From DATHTK01 sp035463295 (GTDB taxonomy: Bacteria; Actinomycetota; Rubrobacteria; Rubrobacterales; Rubrobacteraceae), in contig DATHTK010000102.1 of NCBI GenBank assembly GCA_035463295.1, positions 1 to 64,000 of the forward strand: a DNA stretch of 64,000 nucleotides, read 5' to 3'. Below the pieces are notes generated by a model. It was not told where the DNA came from. It searched no databases and was given only the letters and a program-made list of their open reading frames with translations. This document shows positions 9,645 through 16,974 of the stretch, piece after piece. The translations under genes and the position numbers were made by a program. Numbering within the stretch: the stretch's first letter is position 1; each line of letters begins with the position of its first letter.

Positions 9645-9907
9645 GGCGGGTACGACGCCTGGCTGTTCGACCTCGACGGGTCGTCACCGCCACGGCCAGC
9701 GTGCACGCCGCCGCGACGAGGGGGCTCGCCGGCAAGCCCGCACCGGATACCTTTGAGGAGGCTGTCCGGTTGCTCGGGGCGCCGCCGGAGCGAACCGTGG
9801 TTGTAGAGGACGCCATCTCTGGAACTCAGGACGGATGTGCGGGTGGGGGCGGCAGGAGCGAGGCCGACGTCGTGGTCAGCGACCTGGCGGAGCCTGGCCT
9901 GGTATGA
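9645..9907 (+). pseudogene. Decayed beta-phosphoglucomutase (HAD superfamily)
   Basis: Two frames together spell the skeleton of a beta-phosphoglucomutase. Frame one gives DAWLFDLDG, the HAD nucleophile motif (9654-9680). A one-base loss near 9680 shifts to a second frame that continues VVTATASVHAAA and then jumps directly to GLAGKPAPDTFEEA, PPERTVVVEDAISGTQDG and ADVVVSDLAE, the third and fourth HAD motifs and the typical C-terminus. About 85 of the usual ~240 residues remain, so there is at least one internal deletion besides the frameshift. The intact gene normally converts beta-glucose-1-phosphate to glucose-6-phosphate and precedes a GH65 phosphorylase, exactly its place here. Confidence 0.82.
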
Positions 9908-9948
9908 GTAGATGATCTCCGAACACTGCGACGGGAAGGGGGAGGAAG

Positions 9949-12363
9949 TTGGAGAAGCGGGGGATCATCACGTCGGAGTGGACGCTTGCCTACGACTACT
10001 TCGACCCCGCCGAGGAGGGCCTTCGCGAGGCGCTAACCTCCACCGGCAACGGCTACTTCTGCACAAGGGGCACCTTCGCATGGGTCGAGGCCGACAACGT
10101 GCACTACCCTGGCACCTACACCCACGGCGGCTACAATCGGGAGACCACCATCATGGCAGGAGTGCCAGTCCTCAACGAAGACCTGGTCAACCTCCCCAAC
10201 TGGCTCTTGCTCAGGTTCCGGATTGAAGGGGAGGAGACCGTTGGCATGAACAACGTCGAGCTCCTCTCCTACCGCCACGAGCTGGACATCCGTAACGCGG
10301 TGCTCAAGCGCAACCTGAGGATCCGCGACCGGGCAGGCCGTGAAACGACGCTCGAGACCCGCCGCTTCGTCAGCATGGCCAATATGCACCAGGCCGGCAT
10401 GGAGGTGGTAGCCACCCCGGAGAACTGGTCGGGGAGAGTGGAGGTGATAACGGCACTCGACGGCCGGGTTACAAACAGGGGTGTCGCCCGCTACCGACAA
10501 CTCGAAGGCCGCCATCTCGACTCGATCTCTCCCAGGACCTTCGGCCCCGAGATCATCGCTCTCAAAGTAGGAACTCGCCAGTCGGGGATCTACATTGCCG
10601 AGGCGGCGCGCACGCGAGTCTACGGAGAGCACGGACAGCTCGACGTCGAGAGTACTCTCTACCAGATGCAGGACTACATCCACCAGGTGCTCTCCTTCGA
10701 GGTCGAGGAGAGAGCTACCGTGCGCGCCGAGAAGATGGTCGCCTTCTACACCTCGCGCGACTACGCCATAAACGAGCCACTTGGCAACGCCGGGAAGGCC
10801 GTCGGACGTTACCCGACGTTCGCCGAGGCGCTCGAGCGCCACGTGCGGGCCTGGGACGAGCTGTGGTCCATCTGCGACATACGCATACCCAAAGACCAGT
10901 GGGTCCAGCTTCTGGTTCGGTTGCACATATCGCACGTACTGCAGGTCTGCTCCCCACACACCGCAGACCTCGACGCAGGTGTTCCCGCCCGCGGCCTCAA
11001 CGGCGAAGCCTATCGCGGGCATGTATTCTGGGATGAGCTCTACATCTACCCGTTCCTCAACTTCCGGTTGCCCGAGATCACGCGCGAGCTCCTTATGTAC
11101 CGCTACAGGCGCCTCGATGAGGCGCGGGCGGCGGCCAGAGAGGCCGGCTACAAGGGTGCTATGTATCCGTGGCAGAGCGGTTCCGACGGCCAGGAGGAGA
11201 CCCAGGTTGTGCACCTCAACCCCCGTTCGGGGAAGTGGGAGAGGGACCTTAGCCATAGCCAGAGGCACGTGAACGCTGCCATCTTCTACAACATCTGGCG
11301 CTACTACCAAGCGACCGGCGACTTCGCGTTTCTGATGGCCTATGGGGTCGAGATGATGCTGGAGATCGCGCGCTTCTGGTCTTCGATTGCCCACTTCAAC
11401 CCCGATCGTGGCCGGTACGAGATCCACGGCGTCATGGGACCGGACGAGTTCCACGAGAAGTACCCCGACTCGAGCGAAGCGGGTTTGAGGAACAACGCCT
11501 ACACCAACGTGATGGTCGCCTGGATCTGCGATATGGCCAGGAAGGTGCTTGATCTCCTACCCGAGCGGCTTCGTCGCACTCTGTGCGAGAGACTCGAGCT
11601 TACAGACGAGGAGGTGCGGACCTGGGAGCACATGAGCCGCAGGATGTTCATACCGTTCCACGACGACGGCGTCATCAGCCAGTTCGAGGGTTACGACGAC
11701 CTGGAAGAGTTGGACTGGGAAGCGTACCGCGAGAAGTACGGCAATATCCAGCGCCTCGATAGGATCCTCAGGGCCGAGGGTGACACTCCCGACCGCTACA
11801 AGATCTCCAAGCAGGCCGACGTCTTGATGCTCTTCTTCCTGTTCCCTGACGGGGAGCTCGGGCAGCTCTTCGAGAGGCTCGGTTATCCGTACATGCCCGA
11901 TGCGGCCCAAAAGAACATCGCCTACTATGAGCCGCGAACCTCACACGGCTCGACTCTAAGCCTCGTCGTGCACGCTACCGTCCTGGTCGACCTGGACCCC
12001 GAGAGGTCGTGGGAGATGTTTATGACCGCGCTGGAGAGCGACATCTGCGACATCCAGGGCGGCACCACCCAGGAGGGTATACACCTTGGGGTGATGGCCG
12101 GGACGTTGGACCTGATCCAACGTTGCTACGCGGGGAGCGAGATCCGCGATGACGTCCTCTACTTCACCCCGAAGCTGGTAGGGAACCTGGAGGGGTTATC
12201 CTTTCCCATGCGGTTTCGAGGGTCGCCGCTGCATATTACCGTGGAAGGGGACAAGCTGACGATCGCCATGCAAGACGACGGTCCCGGTCCGCCAGTCAAG
12301 GTTGGCGTCGGCGATGAGGTTCGGGAGGCCAAAGGTAGCGAACTGTATACCTTCTCTATCTAG
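9949..12363 (+). CDS. Glycoside hydrolase family 65 protein (trehalose/kojibiose/maltose phosphorylase-like)
   Basis: 804 residues, the full GH65 length: N-terminal beta-sandwich, linker, (alpha/alpha)6 barrel from about residue 330, and C-terminal beta-sheet. Signatures: ARGLNGEAYRGHVFWDELY, YPWQSGSDGQEETQ, and HGVMGPDEFHEKYPDSS, where Glu500 is the predicted general acid. The phosphate-binding region resembles ISKQADVLML and PRTSHGSTLS. Phosphorolytic GH65 enzymes split an alpha-glucosyl disaccharide into beta-glucose-1-phosphate plus sugar. The layout (HAD gene then GH65) matches mycobacterial Rv3400-Rv3401, but here the HAD partner is destroyed. The TTG start follows GGGGGAGGAAG closely. 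Substrate is not predictable from sequence alone. Confidence 0.9.
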   Translation: MEKRGIITSEWTLAYDYFDPAEEGLREALTSTGNGYFCTRGTFAWVEADNVHYPGTYTHGGYNRETTIMAGVPVLNEDLVNLPNWLLLRFRIEGEETVGMNNVELLSYRHELDIRNAVLKRNLRIRDRAGRETTLETRRFVSMANMHQAGMEVVATPENWSGRVEVITALDGRVTNRGVARYRQLEGRHLDSISPRTFGPEIIALKVGTRQSGIYIAEAARTRVYGEHGQLDVESTLYQMQDYIHQVLSFEVEERATVRAEKMVAFYTSRDYAINEPLGNAGKAVGRYPTFAEALERHVRAWDELWSICDIRIPKDQWVQLLVRLHISHVLQVCSPHTADLDAGVPARGLNGEAYRGHVFWDELYIYPFLNFRLPEITRELLMYRYRRLDEARAAAREAGYKGAMYPWQSGSDGQEETQVVHLNPRSGKWERDLSHSQRHVNAAIFYNIWRYYQATGDFAFLMAYGVEMMLEIARFWSSIAHFNPDRGRYEIHGVMGPDEFHEKYPDSSEAGLRNNAYTNVMVAWICDMARKVLDLLPERLRRTLCERLELTDEEVRTWEHMSRRMFIPFHDDGVISQFEGYDDLEELDWEAYREKYGNIQRLDRILRAEGDTPDRYKISKQADVLMLFFLFPDGELGQLFERLGYPYMPDAAQKNIAYYEPRTSHGSTLSLVVHATVLVDLDPERSWEMFMTALESDICDIQGGTTQEGIHLGVMAGTLDLIQRCYAGSEIRDDVLYFTPKLVGNLEGLSFPMRFRGSPLHITVEGDKLTIAMQDDGPGPPVKVGVGDEVREAKGSELYTFSI

Positions 12364-12387
12364 GGCAACGCTCGGCGGAGTTGGAGG

Positions 12388-12981
12388 TTGGATAGTGGTA
12401 CGGGAACGTCTAGTCCCCCCGGCGAGATCGTCGAGGCTATCGCTTCCGCACGCGGGCAGGGTCAGACCAGCCGGAGGTCCCTCGACCCGTGCGCGGTCTG
12501 CGGGGCGCTCGACTACCGACGGCTGCGCCACATTTACTGGGCCGGCAGGGCGGATACAGCGTTCAGCAATTCGTTCAAGCGCGCGATCCGTCGACTGGGC
12601 CATGTAGTCCCGATCGACTCCCACCGGGCGGTCTTCTCGAGCCTGGCCTTCGGGGCTGCCGTGCTAGAGCGCCGGGAGAGCCTGGCCTGGTTCCCCGAAG
12701 GTCACCGCTCGCACACCGGGAAGCTGCAGCCATTCAGGCCCGGCATCGGCATGCTGCTGCATCGCTTCCGGGTACCGATCGTACCGGTGTTCATACATGG
12801 TACGCACGAGGCGATGCCGCCGGGGAGGGCGTGGGCACGGCCCAGGCAGATCACGGTCCGCTTCGGCGAGCCCTTGGATCCTCGGGAGCTGGAGCAGCAA
12901 GGGGCAGGCGACTCGCCTCAAGACCGGATCGTGCAAGCCCTCTATGAACACGTGGCGGCATTGGGGTTCGACCGAACTTGA
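12388..12981 (+). pseudogene. PlsC-type acyltransferase, N-terminally damaged
   Basis: From about residue 30 the product reads as an 1-acylglycerol-3-phosphate acyltransferase: a SLDPCAVCGALDYRRLRHIYW segment is followed by VVPIDSHRAVFSSLAFG, the substrate-binding WFPEGHRSHTGKLQPFRPG block, and VPVFIHGTHEAMPPGR. The catalytic NHxSxxD block that should precede SLDP is absent: the upstream bases read as unrelated residues, while another frame just before (about 12385-12420) retains GGWIVVRERLVPP, resembling the lost N-terminus. I infer frameshift plus deletion. Without the His-Asp pair it could not be an active acyltransferase. It lies directly downstream of the GH65 gene. Confidence 0.65.
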
Positions 12982-13033
12982 CGGCCTCTGCCCAGCCAAT
13001 CTCTAGTGAAAGCAGTCTCGACTGTCACCGAGC

Positions 13034-13225
13034 TCAGAGACTCATTTCAGCATAGTACTCCCTTCCCCAAGCCTCGGCAGGGTTGGCCCTTAGCCGCTCA
13101 TCTCCGTCGGGGGTTGCGAAGTAGATGCCAGGAGGCAACCGCCAGCGGCTCGCATCAGGGGTTCGCGGCAGGGTGTGGGGTATGTGATGATGGCTCGAAC
13201 TACCGTCTCGTTCCCATTTGATCAA
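13034..13225 (-). CDS. Possible small protein or C-terminal remnant, unknown
   Basis: A 63-codon minus-strand frame ending in a coding-like, aromatic-rich stretch (SRWRLPPGIYFATPDGDER, then NPAEAWGREYYAEMSL). The TTG start has no clear ribosome site and no family is recognised. Its composition is protein-like, unlike the overlapping plus-strand frame, but the position in an eroded zone makes a gene remnant as likely as a real small gene. Confidence 0.3.
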   Translation of the reverse strand: MIKWERDGSSSHHHIPHTLPRTPDASRWRLPPGIYFATPDGDERLRANPAEAWGREYYAEMSL

Positions 13226-13430
13226 CTTTGGGCAGGAACAGCATCAATTTGTGTCATGACGAGGCTCCCACATGGCGGTACCCTCCATAGTAGAGAGACC
13301 CGATGAGGGAATCTCCTTGAGAAAGAGTTGATAACCAGGAGCCTGTAGAGGAAGGTGACCTACCCAGGGACGCTCGCAGAAGTGACTGGGCGGGAATGCC
13401 GCTAGCACCCGTGTAAGGAAGGAGGCGGAC

Positions 13431-13565
13431 ATGTTACCTCCAGCCCACCATCTAGTGAAGGAGGCGGTAGTACAAACCGTCAAGAACACGCTGCGGCCTC
13501 TGAGGCGACGCGCAAACAAGCCTCGCGATACACGGCCTGAGTGCTTGGATCGTCTGAAGGTCTGA
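13431..13565 (+). CDS. Candidate 44-residue basic small protein
   Basis: ATG at 13431 is preceded by AAGGAGG with 5-nt spacing, a near-ideal ribosome site. The frame gives 44 residues: a short hydrophobic/amphipathic start (MLPPAHHLVKEAVVQTVKN) then a basic tail (LRPLRRRANKPRD). No family is recognised. The evidence is mainly the ribosome site. The next gene, 62 bp on, has the same kind of leader, so both could lie on one transcript. Confidence 0.4.
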   Translation: MLPPAHHLVKEAVVQTVKNTLRPLRRRANKPRDTRPECLDRLKV

Positions 13566-13627
13566 GGTCAGGCAGGGACCGAAGCGAGCCTCTTGGGGCT
13601 CCAGTCCCCTACTTGGGAAGGAGGACC

Positions 13628-13933
13628 ATGACTGCTACACAGGTTGGCGCACTGGAGGAAATCATCCAGTTCACCCCGACGGAGGAGCTAGAGATACTGG
13701 CCGCGCTCATCGCGGAGGAGACCCTCTGGCAAAGCCAAGGGCTTTATAGAAGACTCGGTGCAGCGGCTCTTGCGGCTGGTCTGATCACCCCCGAAGGCCG
13801 GGTTACCGAAGAAGGATATGCCTTCGCCGCCAAGTATATGGAGCCCACAGCGGAAGAGGATCAGCGCCTGATCGTCGGCAGCGCCGACGACTCCGTGCCG
13901 GGTCCGTTCGCCGCGCCGAACGTCGACGCTTGA
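13628..13933 (+). CDS. Hypothetical protein, 101 residues
   Basis: The frame is open further upstream, but the ATG at 13628 has AGGAGG four nucleotides before it and is taken as start. The product is acidic and mostly helical (LEEIIQFTPTEELEILAALIAEE), with a middle LITPEGRVTEEGYAFAAKY that resembles a winged-helix or EF-hand-like turn, and a Pro/Ala-rich end. No cysteine pair, signal peptide or membrane segment is seen. No function can be assigned. A strong hairpin follows its stop at 13971-13998. Confidence 0.6.
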   Translation: MTATQVGALEEIIQFTPTEELEILAALIAEETLWQSQGLYRRLGAAALAAGLITPEGRVTEEGYAFAAKYMEPTAEEDQRLIVGSADDSVPGPFAAPNVDA

Positions 13934-13958
13934 AATCCTCAACAGAGTGACGGCTCGG

Positions 13959-14290
13959 CTACCGCCTTGTCCCCGAGCGGTGCTTGGGCCGCTCGGGGGC
14001 ACTTGTGGAACTGGATTCGCGGCGATGACCGATAATTTCGGTTTGCTGCAGCAACGGTATCACGCCCAGCTGCTGCATCACGCTCATCATGTCCTGCTGT
14101 CCCCGGAACTCCACGATCTTGCCGCCGACGATGCGGTAGAAGACGCTATCCGGCGCCTCAACACGCTTGCCCGTGGGAGGAATGCCCGGCAGCTCGCCCC
14201 AGTGTGTACCTCGACCAGTCCACCGCTCGGCTCTCTCCCAGCTCGACGTGGTCGATGCCGATGACGAAGTTACGAGCCGGCCGCGGCCTT
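13959..14290 (-). pseudogene. Decayed SnoaL-like ester cyclase, C-terminal fragment
   Basis: One minus-strand frame from about 14225 reads TGRGTHWGELPGIPPTGKRV, VFYRIVGGKIVEFRGQQD and MMSVMQQLGVIP, a very good match to the C-terminal half of SnoaL-type polyketide/ester cyclases (TGTHxGEFxGIPPTGKxV, YRIxDGKIxExWxQxD). Upstream, the coding signal passes to another frame (NFVIGIDHVELGES, about 14235-14275), so there is a frameshift, and no N-terminal domain or start is found. After the conserved end the frame runs on about 35 residues to a stop at 13959. Intact homologues are ~130-150 residues. Confidence 0.65.
13971..13998. terminator. Hairpin terminator between convergent units
   Basis: Perfect 10-bp arms, CCCCGAGCGG (13971-13980) and CCGCTCGGGG (13989-13998), with an 8-nt loop, 37 bp after the stop at 13933. 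No T-run follows on either strand. It lies inside the tail of the decayed ester cyclase on the minus strand and may serve both directions. Confidence 0.65.
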
Positions 14291-14337
14291 TCGAGTCGGT
14301 GCTACATCAGAGCGCAGGACCTGGCCGACGTTGGGGG

Positions 14338-15228
14338 TCAGCGAGCCGGTGGAGTCCTCTTGTCTTGGGCGACGCGGTAGATCGCCGCGTTGACCTCTGC
14401 CCCTATCAACACGACCGAAGCAGACAGATATAGGTAGAAGAGCAGACCCACAGCCGCACCGAGGCTCCCGTAAGTCGCACCGTAGTCCGCGAAGTTGGCC
14501 AGGTAGATGGCGAAGCCGATCGAGGAGATCGCCCACAGGACCACCGCAAGGGCCGCACCTGGAACCACGTGCCGAAAGCGTTGGCTGACATCGGGGCCAT
14601 AACGGTAGACAACCGAGAGTACCACGGCGAGTAGCAGCAGAGCTGTGGGAATGCGCAACAAGCCCCACAGTAAGACAAACAAATCGGCGAGGCCTATTAT
14701 CTCCGCCAGGCGTTCCATCAACTGTGTCCCGATCAGCATTAGCCCGACGGAAATAGTTGCCATGAGCGCCAGCACTGGACCGAAGCTGACCGATAGACCT
14801 ACCCGTTTCCATCCTGGCCGAGTCTCGGTCACTTCGTAGGCGGCATTGAGGGCGTCCGCTAGAGTGCGAGCGAGCGCTGAGACGGACCACAACCCGACCG
14901 CGATGCCAAAGAAGAGCAACTCGCTTCCGGCCTGTTCCTGTGCCTGCTCGAACATCGTCTCGAGCGGTTCGACCTGTTGCCTACTGTCCTCGACCATCGG
15001 TTCCAGTCGCCGCGGGAGCTGTGGTGTTGTTTCCGATCGAGCCTGGTCCATGATCCGGTCGAAGTAGCCAGGGAAGCCGAGCATGCTCGTTAGCACGACG
15101 AAGATGAGCAAGAAGGGGAAGAGTCCGAAGAGTCCACGGTAGGCCAACGCCGCTGCGTACGTTGTCATACGATGGCGGAAGAAGTTGCGACCGGAGCGCT
15201 CCCCGACCTCGACGATGCTCGTTCTCAT
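14338..15228 (-). CDS. YihY/BrkB family inner-membrane protein
   Basis: 296 residues from the ATG at 15228, which gives the usual N-terminus (NFFRHRMTTYAAALAYRGLFGLFPF). Six hydrophobic segments follow; a soluble helical insertion (about residues 75-120, with PMVEDSRQQVEPLETM) precedes the LFFGIAVGLWSVSALART helix typical of YihY. The end carries LGAAVGLLFYLYLSASVVLIGAEVNA split over two helices. The family was once called RNase BN but is a transporter-like membrane protein of unknown substrate. The open frame extends 55 residues further upstream, but that part looks like debris of another gene. Confidence 0.8.
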   Translation of the reverse strand: MRTSIVEVGERSGRNFFRHRMTTYAAALAYRGLFGLFPFLLIFVVLTSMLGFPGYFDRIMDQARSETTPQLPRRLEPMVEDSRQQVEPLETMFEQAQEQAGSELLFFGIAVGLWSVSALARTLADALNAAYEVTETRPGWKRVGLSVSFGPVLALMATISVGLMLIGTQLMERLAEIIGLADLFVLLWGLLRIPTALLLLAVVLSVVYRYGPDVSQRFRHVVPGAALAVVLWAISSIGFAIYLANFADYGATYGSLGAAVGLLFYLYLSASVVLIGAEVNAAIYRVAQDKRTPPAR

Positions 15229-15457
15229 TGAAGGGTCAGTGGTCCGCAAGCTAGCCCTCCGTCCGAAGGCGGGCGCGGTAGAAGTCGAAGAGGACCCGCG
15301 CCACGGCGAGGCCCTGAGGTAGGTGGCCTTCAGCGCCCGGACGTTCACGAGCAGGTAGATGGCGACAAAGAGGACTGAATAGCGAAAGGACACCTCCGAG
15401 TGTGAGAGTGAGCTCCGTCAGACCATCCAGAATACGACAGACGGCGTTCTGGACCAA
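15229..15457 (-). pseudogene. Possible remnant of a small membrane protein upstream of yihY
   Basis: Two minus-strand frames share the coding signal: one reads YSVLFVAIYLLVNVRALKAT (about 15385-15325), the other continues LAVARVLFDFYRARLRTEG and stops at 15251. Joined by one frameshift they give a short protein with one membrane helix and an aromatic/basic tail. I recognise no family. The first frame happens to run into yihY. Confidence 0.3.
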
Positions 15458-15686
15458 GCCTCAGGAGATCCTGCCCGAAATGGGAACTGAACTCCTCGCC
15501 CTTATCCGGCGGAACGCCGCGCTAGTCAGCGGAGAGAACTGCGGGGCAAGTACGTCTCACGCCTGCTAGAGTACCTGGCCACCACCCGACGTCCCTTTTC
15601 GTACGGTCCTCCTCTGAGAGGTTGGATCAAAGGCGTAGGCTGGTGGGGTCGTGCGCAACCAGCCTACGCCTGCAGAGGAGGTCACT

Positions 15687-16538
15687 ATGTCCTGGATGCC
15701 AGAGGTCTTCACCGCCCCCCTAGCCGAAACGCTAAGCGCACGGGAGCCCTCGAGCGCCAACGATGCGGTGCCCTACTACGACGGGATCCTGGCCGAAGAA
15801 CCCGGCGCGCTCGTGCGCTCCTTCGCTGGAGAGCCCGTGCTGGACGATCCTCGCGTCGGCTACGTAGAGGGGGCGAGGCGGCTGCGCGCCTTCGTCGACG
15901 GGACGGTCGACTGGTTGCGCGAACGCGACGCCGTAACGGAGAACGTAGCCCTGACGTTGACCCCCACCCGAACGGTCGAGGAGGTCGTGCTGCACCTGAT
16001 CTCTGACCAGGGGTCAAGGGTCGATCTGCCCGTGGCTATCGTGAGCGATCGCAACCCCGATCGCACCCTAAAGGCGATCCGCGTCTACCACAGCATGTGG
16101 CCGCTTGCCGGCAAGCACCGCGTGCGTTCATCTCTGTTGCCGGCCGATCCAGAGCTGCACGCTGAGGGTATACCGGGCGACTACCAGCGGGCGTTGGCCG
16201 AGGGCGACCTGGAGGGCATCGTGAGAACTTTCGAGCCCGACGGCTACGCCCGCGAGCCGAGCGGCGAGGCCTACCTCCACCGCGGCACCGAGGGCCTGCG
16301 GAAGCTCTACTCGCACCTGTTCGCTAACGGCGGCGGCATCCTGCTGGAGCACTGCACCATAACCGACGACGGGGAGCGGTGCGCCATCGAGTACAACTGC
16401 GCGCGATGGGGAGAGACAGCTATCCCGCCCCAGGCGGGCGTCGCGGTCTACGCGCGCGCGAGCAGCGGGCTGCTCGCGGCGGCGCGCATCTACGACGATG
16501 TGGAACCCCCGGCTGTCTCAGACACGTCTTTCGGCTAG
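15687..16538 (+). CDS. Double NTF2-like (SnoaL-type) domain protein
   Basis: 283 residues from the ATG at 15687, chosen because AGAGGAGG lies 5 nt upstream; the frame is open 12 codons earlier without such a site. Two alpha+beta-barrel NTF2-like halves can be seen: residues ~20-160 (VPYYDGILAEEPGALVRSF, later VYHSMWPLAGKHRVR) and ~165-275 (YQRALAEGDLEGIVRTFEPD, with HCTITDDGERCAIEYNC). Such domains form small-molecule pockets in isomerases, cyclases and hydratases or bind ligands. The second half has the more typical single-domain pattern. No catalytic residues can be named. It stands alone, followed by a terminator hairpin at 16631. Confidence 0.65.
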   Translation: MSWMPEVFTAPLAETLSAREPSSANDAVPYYDGILAEEPGALVRSFAGEPVLDDPRVGYVEGARRLRAFVDGTVDWLRERDAVTENVALTLTPTRTVEEVVLHLISDQGSRVDLPVAIVSDRNPDRTLKAIRVYHSMWPLAGKHRVRSSLLPADPELHAEGIPGDYQRALAEGDLEGIVRTFEPDGYAREPSGEAYLHRGTEGLRKLYSHLFANGGGILLEHCTITDDGERCAIEYNCARWGETAIPPQAGVAVYARASSGLLAAARIYDDVEPPAVSDTSFG

Positions 16539-16630
16539 CCGGTACTCCAGAGAGCAGTTCGTTCTGAAAGGTGGCACTAGACCACATACTCGTCCCTATG
16601 ATTGCACCTGGATGCCACCCTAGCGACGGC

Positions 16631-16650
16631 GCGGTGACTCGTGTCACCGC
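16631..16650 (+). terminator. Rho-independent-like terminator
   Basis: Perfect 8-bp stem GCGGTGAC / GTCACCGC with a TCGT tetraloop, followed by CTTCT, about 90 bp after the NTF2-like gene. The preceding bases (16571-16619) also hold a wide inverted repeat GGTGGCA...TGCCACC. Confidence 0.6.
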
Positions 16651-16974
16651 CTTCTAATCACCGTTCGTTTGCCCCTTGCGCCACAACATCACACTACAGC
16701 ACCACCTCCGCCGAGCGTTACGGCCATCGTTACGACGCTCGTTCTCTGAGCCGAGGAAAGTCGCTATCCAAGAATTACCCACATAGGAGACAAGGGATTT
16801 CCTGCTGCCACGTTGCTGCCACCGGTGCCGGGGCTTATAAGCCGGTCCTTGGTGCGACCATCTCTCAAACTCCAAAATAGGCATCTCTCTGGCAGCGAAG
16901 TGCCAGGTTGACTTGTCAACAGCATTATTGGCTATCATACGCGGCAGGCAAGCTAGAGGAATGGGTGTGAGGAC
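16651..16974 (+). other. Intergenic stretch before pncB
   Basis: About 320 bp of lower G+C than the neighbourhood with no convincing gene in either strand. The last 70 bp hold the palindrome and promoter-like elements listed separately. The rest shows no repeat or homology I recognise. Confidence 0.4.
16907..16938 (+). promoter_or_regulatory. Palindromic operator overlapping a promoter of pncB
   Basis: GTTGACTTGTCAAC at 16907-16920 is a 6-bp inverted repeat with a 2-bp centre. Its left half supplies a TTGACT -35 element; a TATCAT -10 element is at 16933-16938 (19-bp spacer). The start of pncB is 37 bp downstream. The arrangement suggests repression of NAD salvage by a dimeric regulator binding the -35 region; which regulator is unknown. 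Confidence 0.5.

Noticed and set aside
10033..11454. Long minus-strand frame (473 codons) opposite the GH65 gene
   Set aside because: A shadow produced by G+C-rich codon bias; it has no protein signature, while the plus strand encodes GH65.
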